Below, one piece after another: positions 40,000 through 44,697 of a DNA stretch of 44,697 bases. The translations under genes were made by a program, and so were the position numbers. Position 1 is the stretch's first letter. Each line of letters opens with the position of its first letter. The notes under the pieces were generated by a model. The model worked only from the letters and a program-made list of their open reading frames with translations. It did no database searches and was not told the DNA's origin. This DNA is from an uncultured Mycoplasmatota bacterium (GTDB taxonomy: Bacteria; Bacillota_I; Bacilli_A; RF39; UBA660), in NCBI GenBank assembly GCA_947574085.1, contig CANPIH010000003.1:1-44697 (forward strand), written 5' to 3'.

Positions 40000-40713
40000 A
40001 TGGATAGTATAGAGATGTTACAAAAGATAATAGATGAATCAGATAATATTGTGTTCTTTGGAGGAGCTGGTGTTTCTACTGAAAGTGGTATTAGAGATTT
40101 TCGAGGAGATAATGGTTTATATAAAGATAAGAATAATTATGAGCCAGAGTATCTATTAAGTTCAAAGTGCTTTCATAATGAACCTGAAGTTTTCTTTGAT
40201 TTTTATAAGAATAAGATGAATTGTTTGGATGCAGTACCTAATGTAACCCATTTGTATTTAAGTAAACTAGAGAAAATTGGGAAACTTAAAGCAATTGTTA
40301 CTCAGAATATAGATGGATTGCATCAAAAGGCTGGAAGTAGTAATGTTTTAGAAATACATGGAACTATTCGTAAGAACCATTGTATCGAATGCAGTAAGGA
40401 ATGTGATTCGGATTTTGTTTTTAATAGTAATGGGATACCTAAATGTGATTGTGGAGGTATAATTAAACCTGATGTTGTATTGTATGGTGATATGTTACCA
40501 GAGGCATTTTCGCTTGCACAAGATCATATAAGTAAAGCTGATACTTTAATTGTGGCTGGTACATCGTTGACAGTAGAGCCAGCAAGTAGTTTGGTTAGAT
40601 TATTTGGTGGTAAGAATTTGATTATTATAAACAAAGATAAAACGCCATATGATAGGTTTGCAACATTAGTAATTAATGACAATTTATCCAATGTATTTGG
40701 GAACCTACATTAA
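40000..40713 (+). CDS. cobB: NAD-dependent protein deacylase, sirtuin (CobB-type, class U/III-like)
   Basis: FFGGAGVSTESGIRDFRGDNGLY, TQNIDGLHQKAGS, EIHGTI, Zn-binding CIEC...CDCGG, VAGTSLTVEPAS. Confidence 0.9.
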   Translation: MDSIEMLQKIIDESDNIVFFGGAGVSTESGIRDFRGDNGLYKDKNNYEPEYLLSSKCFHNEPEVFFDFYKNKMNCLDAVPNVTHLYLSKLEKIGKLKAIVTQNIDGLHQKAGSSNVLEIHGTIRKNHCIECSKECDSDFVFNSNGIPKCDCGGIIKPDVVLYGDMLPEAFSLAQDHISKADTLIVAGTSLTVEPASSLVRLFGGKNLIIINKDKTPYDRFATLVINDNLSNVFGNLH

Positions 40714-40723
40714 TATAATGCTT

Positions 40724-40818
40724 AGAGTCTGCAACACCGAGAGCTATATGTTCTCTACAATTGATAGAAAGTTAGATTTTATAAGGGTTTAACCAATGTG
40801 TTAGACTCTTTTCTTTTG
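40724..40818 (+). ncRNA. Structured RNA / elaborate terminator downstream of cobB
   Basis: Closing stem AGAGTCT(gc)AACAC / GTGTTAGACTCT encloses about 60 nt including GAGA/TCTC hairpin, followed immediately by TTTTCTTTT; TATAAT at 40714-40719. Confidence 0.4.
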
Positions 40819-40825
40819 CTCAAGT

Positions 40826-40851
40826 GTATCAAAAACGTATCAAAAGTATCA
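40826..40851. repeat. Three GTATCA direct repeats
   Basis: GTATCA at 40826, 40837 and 40846 within tgtatcaaaaacgtatcaaaagtatcag. Confidence 0.5.
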
Positions 40852-41109
40852 GTTTTTTATGAAATGTAACAAGAATAATTGAAAGTTTAATTTTATTTCG
40901 TATATTATGATAGATGATTATATAATCATCGATATTTGCAGCACAGATTTTCAACTTAGATACGAGATTGTGCGGCTTCTGGGAAAGCATATTCAACCTC
41001 GTTAAACGCACTAAGAATAATAATACTAGTAGTAAAGATATTAATTATTCAAATTTAAATCTAAACTTTAATTTAAACATTTTAAAGAAAGATTTATTTT
41101 AACAGTAAG

Positions 41110-41290
41110 GTAATCTCAGGAGAATAGAAAGATTTTTTTACAGGTATATAGTAGAGATTACAAATTTAGTAACTACAGATACAAAGAGTATCTAGGTTAT
41201 ATGAGAAAAGATTTATTTTAGTAATTTGTTCTAAAGGTGGTTAAATTCTTTAATACTTGGGACGCTGGGTATTTGGATTACACCTTTAGA
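41110..41290. ncRNA. Candidate structured non-coding region upstream of the 41350 ORF
   Basis: Successive perfect inverted repeats: GTAATCTC (41110-41117)/GAGATTAC (41154-41161); AGATAC (41177-41182)/GTATCT (41188-41193); TCTAAAGGTG (41230-41239)/CACCTTTAGA (41281-41290) with inner AATAC/GTATT. Confidence 0.4.
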
Positions 41291-41349
41291 GAACGATTCA
41301 CAAAGTGGCTAGAAATGGCCAAATATTGTGTTTTTTGAAAGGAAGTTAT

Positions 41350-41772
41350 ATGGCGGTGCCGAAGAAATTGAAAAATTGGTTGATAAAGATACAAAATCCT
41401 TATACCAGATGCAAACTGGTTGTCTATGAGGATGGACGCTTCTATGTTGATGGTAGTGGTCCATTGATCGGATACTTAAAAGCTGGAGCCCTTAGAGAAA
41501 TAAAGAGCTTAATTAATGAGTTTTTGCCAACTATTAAGCAAAATGGATATCATGTTCAAGAAAAAGATGGATTCATAACCAAATTTTGGGATCATAGCAA
41601 CAAGAAACGAGATGATCTTAAGGTTAAAGGTTGGAAATATGAGTGTCATCTTTTAAGAATATTTTTCAACGTGAATAATTTTAGAAAATTTAAGGTCAGT
41701 ATGCCTGAATTTTATTCCATTATGTCTGATTTTTTAGAAACTAAGACTGTGGAGCGTTCAAATGAAAGATAA
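41350..41772 (+). CDS. Hypothetical protein (paralog of the downstream ORF)
   Basis: ORF 41305-41772; ATG at 41350 preceded by GAAAGGAAG is the likelier start; NWLIKIQNPYTRCKLVVYEDGRFYVDG. Confidence 0.6.
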   Translation: MAVPKKLKNWLIKIQNPYTRCKLVVYEDGRFYVDGSGPLIGYLKAGALREIKSLINEFLPTIKQNGYHVQEKDGFITKFWDHSNKKRDDLKVKGWKYECHLLRIFFNVNNFRKFKVSMPEFYSIMSDFLETKTVERSNER

Positions 41773-42208
41773 AACTTGGTTAATTATGCTTATTAAAGAG
41801 CAAACGGATGGAATTTATACTGTAACGATTACTGAAGATGGTTATGTTTTAGATAACAAGAAGAAAAAAGTAGTCGTTTTGAAGAAGTCAACTATGGAAG
41901 AACTTAATAAACTGATGATTGAGTATAAAAACCCTAATTTAAGTGATGATTTTGATTCAAAATTTATGGTGAAATTCAATGGTGATACTAATAAGTTCAC
42001 GAGTAATGATAAGGAACTCTATTCTAAAATCATTGATATAGTTTTTAAAGAAGATAATATTAAGCATCCACCTAAGTTGCTAGATTCTGCGATATCTTTA
42101 ATTGAAAGGTTGCGAGCAACTGGAGAGCTAGATGCAATGATTGAAGCAAATGGAATGGATGCAACAGTAGATGCATTACTTGCTATATGTCAGTTAGAAA
42201 ACGAATAA
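41762..42208 (+). CDS. Hypothetical protein (paralog of the upstream ORF)
   Basis: 148 aa; overlaps the upstream stop; TWLIMLIKEQTDGIYTVTITEDGYVLD aligns by eye with the 41350 product. Confidence 0.6.
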   Translation: MKDKTWLIMLIKEQTDGIYTVTITEDGYVLDNKKKKVVVLKKSTMEELNKLMIEYKNPNLSDDFDSKFMVKFNGDTNKFTSNDKELYSKIIDIVFKEDNIKHPPKLLDSAISLIERLRATGELDAMIEANGMDATVDALLAICQLENE

Positions 42209-42282
42209 TAGATTACCTTTTAACTATACAAACTAACTTTATTTGAAATAAATGATTAATAATTTATAACAATATTGACTTA

Positions 42283-42318
42283 TCCTTTGATATAGAGGTT
42301 AAATACAAAATCAAAGGA
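42283..42318. promoter_or_regulatory. 9-bp inverted repeat TCCTTTGAT/ATCAAAGGA overlapping promoter and SD of the 42328 ORF
   Basis: Perfect arms 42283-42291 and 42310-42318; 3' arm includes the AAAGGA Shine-Dalgarno; TTGACT at 42275-42280. Confidence 0.5.
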
Positions 42319-42327
42319 GTTAGAAAT

Positions 42328-42678
42328 ATGAAAGATAAAAAGATACAAAGATACAAAGATAAATTTGAAAATAAACCATTTCCACCACATAATTTCATTA
42401 CTAAAGAACTTATTAGACGTAAGTTTATTACTGATGATTCAGATTTTGATTTATATTTATGGGATGCAATATTTGAGGATTTACTTCAGAGATTTGAGTT
42501 TAAGGTTGTTCTGATTTGTACTGGTTACACTATATCCTGTATAAAGAGGAATCATTTTAAAGATGAAGAAAACAAACCTATTGAATGTTTGTATGCATAT
42601 TTTAGAGTTGCTCTACAGGCCAATATCGAGAAGTATCTTAGGCCACCTGTTTATATTGACTGGATGGATTATAACTAG
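42328..42678 (+). CDS. Hypothetical protein
   Basis: 116 aa, ATG with AAAGGAG SD at 42314-42320; no family recognised with confidence. Confidence 0.6.
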   Translation: MKDKKIQRYKDKFENKPFPPHNFITKELIRRKFITDDSDFDLYLWDAIFEDLLQRFEFKVVLICTGYTISCIKRNHFKDEENKPIECLYAYFRVALQANIEKYLRPPVYIDWMDYN

Positions 42679-43023
42679 CTATTTTATATATTAAGTTAGT
42701 GTTAAAGGATTTATTTATGATTAAATTATATGAAGAAATAACTACTAACTTAAGACAATTAAGTGAAGCGGATATTCAAGATCTGCTGAATTTTGTTCTT
42801 CTTTGCTATGGGTAGTCTATTGTTCTATCTGTATGATTAGGTGTCTTAGAAGTTGTTTTAGGGTTGTTTTTTACTTTTCAAAAAGTTACCCAAGTAGAAC
42901 CAAGGAACAATTTTTTTAATTCGATATTTCATATGGTTTTATGTAAATTTTTGATAATTGTAATAAAACCTATGTATTTTTTAGTTTTTAAGTTATAATG
43001 ACAACGATATGGAGGAATGAATT

Positions 43024-43350
43024 TTGTTTAGATTTGAAGATGGCGAAGATATAACACCAGAAGAACATGCTACAATTGTAGAACCATTTTTCGAAGTATG
43101 TACTGAACACCTAGAAAAGAAGATAGCACCAAGTTTTGTATGTTTTTTCATTGTAACTGGTTATAGGCGAAATGCACTATGGCAAGCACCTTTGGATATT
43201 TTTATCGGTTCAGCACTAGATATGTTAAATTTTGAGTGTAAGGATTATGCAACTCTTAAAGAAAAGGTTATTAAAATATTGTATAATAGGTATAAGTTAA
43301 GAGTAATAAACGAGGATCCTTTAGACTTTGAGGAAGTGAGGAAATTATGA
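43024..43350 (+). CDS. Small acidic hypothetical protein (tandem paralog 1)
   Basis: 108 aa, TTG start with GGAGGA SD; ATGA overlap with the next ORF; shares F/Y...GY...AL(W/F)...L pattern. Confidence 0.65.
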   Translation: MFRFEDGEDITPEEHATIVEPFFEVCTEHLEKKIAPSFVCFFIVTGYRRNALWQAPLDIFIGSALDMLNFECKDYATLKEKVIKILYNRYKLRVINEDPLDFEEVRKL

Positions 43351-43670
43351 TTCGATCTGATTTTGATATTAGCGAAGAAGATTATGACAAAATAAGTATA
43401 CCTTTTGGTAATGCACTTGATGAGTATTTAAGAGATAATTTTATTTATGATTGGATGGCTTTCTATGTTGCTAAGGGTTACCAGATGGATGCTTTATTTG
43501 AGGGAACCCTAAGTGGTGTTTTCAACGCCGCAATTGATAGTGTATGTGATATTAAATTTGGTTCTACTGAAGATATCGAGAGACTTAAAGCAATTTTGAA
43601 AGATAAGTACAACCTTTTATTAACAAGTGATACTCATTTAGAGATTGAAGAGATACCAACACGAAAATAG
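43347..43670 (+). CDS. Small acidic hypothetical protein (tandem paralog 2)
   Basis: 107 aa; DISEEDYDKISIPFGNALDEYL..., translationally coupled to paralog 1; about 22 D/E vs 11 K/R. Confidence 0.65.
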   Translation: MIRSDFDISEEDYDKISIPFGNALDEYLRDNFIYDWMAFYVAKGYQMDALFEGTLSGVFNAAIDSVCDIKFGSTEDIERLKAILKDKYNLLLTSDTHLEIEEIPTRK

Positions 43671-43710
43671 GATCAGTTATTGCAACTGGTCCTATTTATA
43701 TGTTATCAAT

Positions 43711-43989
43711 TTATTGTTTTTCTACATCTTCTGTTTCTTCAAAGAGTTTAGACAATGGTACGTTCAATGCCTTTGCAAATCCATAGGCAGTACCAATGCT
43801 ACATGTTTGATGTACTGATTTAGATTCAAGATTTTTTATGAAACTTAGAGCATATCTACTTTTTATGGAAAGTTGTTCTTGGGTAAGTCCAGCTTCTTTT
43901 CGATATTTCTTTAGGTTTCTTGCTAACAAAATGTATGCGTAGTTCTCATCGATTTTATCCATTTGTTCCACCTCATTTAATTTTATCAA
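43711..43989 (-). CDS. XRE-family helix-turn-helix transcriptional regulator
   Basis: LARNLKKYRKEAGLTQEQLSIKSRYALSFIKNLESKSVHQTCSIGTAYGFAKALNVPLSKLF. Confidence 0.85.
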   Translation of the reverse strand: MIKLNEVEQMDKIDENYAYILLARNLKKYRKEAGLTQEQLSIKSRYALSFIKNLESKSVHQTCSIGTAYGFAKALNVPLSKLFEETEDVEKQ

Positions 43990-44012
43990 TAAAAATTATT
44001 ATAAAAGGTCTA

Positions 44013-44040
44013 TTGTTCACATACTATTTTGTGATATAAT
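44013..44040 (+). promoter_or_regulatory. Promoter TTGTTC-N16-TATAAT with embedded TCACA-N8-TGTGA operator-like repeat
   Basis: TTGTTC 44013-44018, TATAAT 44035-44040; TCACA 44017-44021 and TGTGA 44030-44034 in the XRE/GIY-YIG divergent gap. Confidence 0.5.
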
Positions 44041-44063
44041 ATCCTTGATGAGGTGGTGTTTTT

Positions 44064-44697
44064 ATGAGTAAAATTTCTAATGGTGAGGGGTTTATCTATG
44101 TATATCCGTGTATAATGGGTGGTACAAAGAATCTTTGTAAGATAGGTGTAACTGACAATTTTAAGGAAAGGATGAGTCAGCATGTTCGCACTCCATATCA
44201 TGGTTTCAATTGCATGCTAAACTACCCTAGTTATAAACCTATTGCTACGGCTCTTCGAATAAAAAATATGGATATAGCTGATGAGTTAGTTAAAGATTAT
44301 TTTAAAGATTATCAATTGGCAGGAATCGAGGTATACAATATCAATTATAATGTTAGTATCCAAGAACTTTATAACCTTTTGTATGAACATAAACAATATG
44401 TGGAACTAATAGAAGATGGTGTTACTGATTATGGTTTTCTTGTATTAAAAGAAGAAGTTAAAGTTGATACAACTAAGCCAGTGTTTGAAGCTCTTAGAGA
44501 TAAAATTTTATCTAAGTACAATGATGAATTACCTGAGGAGTTGCTACTACTTTTGCGCGATGTAGAAGAATTTAAAACACATTGTTCATCACATTATGAA
44601 ACGGGAAATTTTGTCGAATTTTTTGATGGCTTAGTGTTAGATATTGGTGTTTGCAAAGCTAGTAGAGCTTTACTACTAAATAAGTTACAAGAATTAT
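44064..44697 (+). CDS. GIY-YIG/T5orf172 (MUG113-like) domain protein, truncated by window end
   Basis: Open frame from ATG 44064 to the window end with no stop: MSKISNGEGFIYVYPCIMGGTKNLCKIGVTDNFKERMSQHVRTPYHGF...; FIYVY...CKIGVTDNFKER fits the N-terminal GIY-YIG-type motif. Not in the supplied ORF track. Confidence 0.65.
   Translation, partial: MSKISNGEGFIYVYPCIMGGTKNLCKIGVTDNFKERMSQHVRTPYHGFNCMLNYPSYKPIATALRIKNMDIADELVKDYFKDYQLAGIEVYNINYNVSIQELYNLLYEHKQYVELIEDGVTDYGFLVLKEEVKVDTTKPVFEALRDKILSKYNDELPEELLLLLRDVEEFKTHCSSHYETGNFVEFFDGLVLDIGVCKASRALLLNKLQEL

Noticed and set aside
40000-40713. Sirtuin as an anti-phage (ThsA/DSR/pVip-like) effector
   Set aside because: Sequence is a compact CobB-type deacylase with Zn-binding cysteines and no extra sensor/effector domain or partner gene; no basis for a defence claim.
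40724-40818. Retron msr/msd or tracrRNA-like element
   Set aside because: Closing stem is suggestive, but there is no reverse transcriptase, Cas gene or repeat array in the window.
40829-41011. 60-aa minus-strand ORF
   Set aside because: No SD-supported start or recognisable domain; overlaps the GTATCA repeat region; probably non-coding.
44010-44201. 63-aa minus-strand ORF
   Set aside because: Antisense to the GIY-YIG-like gene start and its promoter; no domain evidence.
1-44697. CRISPR array, tRNA or rRNA genes
   Set aside because: No regularly spaced repeats and no cloverleaf or rRNA-like sequence recognised on reading the window.

Overview
AT-rich bacterial window, most likely from a Firmicutes/Mollicutes-type (Bacilli-like) genome using the standard code. 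Three parts are visible. (1) About 0.08-31.8 kb is a large cell-surface polysaccharide locus: many GT2/GT4 glycosyltransferases, a WsaF-like transferase, a DUF1972 (rhamnosyltransferase-type) GT, a Wzm/Wzt-type ABC exporter next to an RgpF-like protein, two Wzx-type flippases, two DUF2142 membrane proteins each with a DPM-synthase-like GT2 and a DUF2304 protein, an FdtA/QdtA-type ketoisomerase plus DegT aminotransferase, and a Stealth-type sugar-phosphate transferase. (2) About 31.8-39.7 kb holds housekeeping genes: a CDF cation transporter, a coiled-coil protein, pyruvate:ferredoxin oxidoreductase (nifJ), recG and a DUF975 protein. (3) About 39.7-44.7 kb is a compositionally different accessory region: a CobB-type sirtuin, several small unknown proteins including two tandem paralogous pairs, an XRE repressor, and a divergent GIY-YIG/T5orf172-like gene that runs off the window and is missing from the ORF track. 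The most interesting signal is two free-standing small RNA genes flanking recG/DUF975. Each has a TTGACA-N17-TANNAT promoter, a hairpin starting at the predicted +1, and a terminator. They carry an 11-nt perfectly complementary motif: loop UCUUCAGGGGG in the minus-strand RNA and single-stranded CCCCCUGAAGA in the plus-strand RNA. All calls come from reading the sequence; no database or folding search was run.
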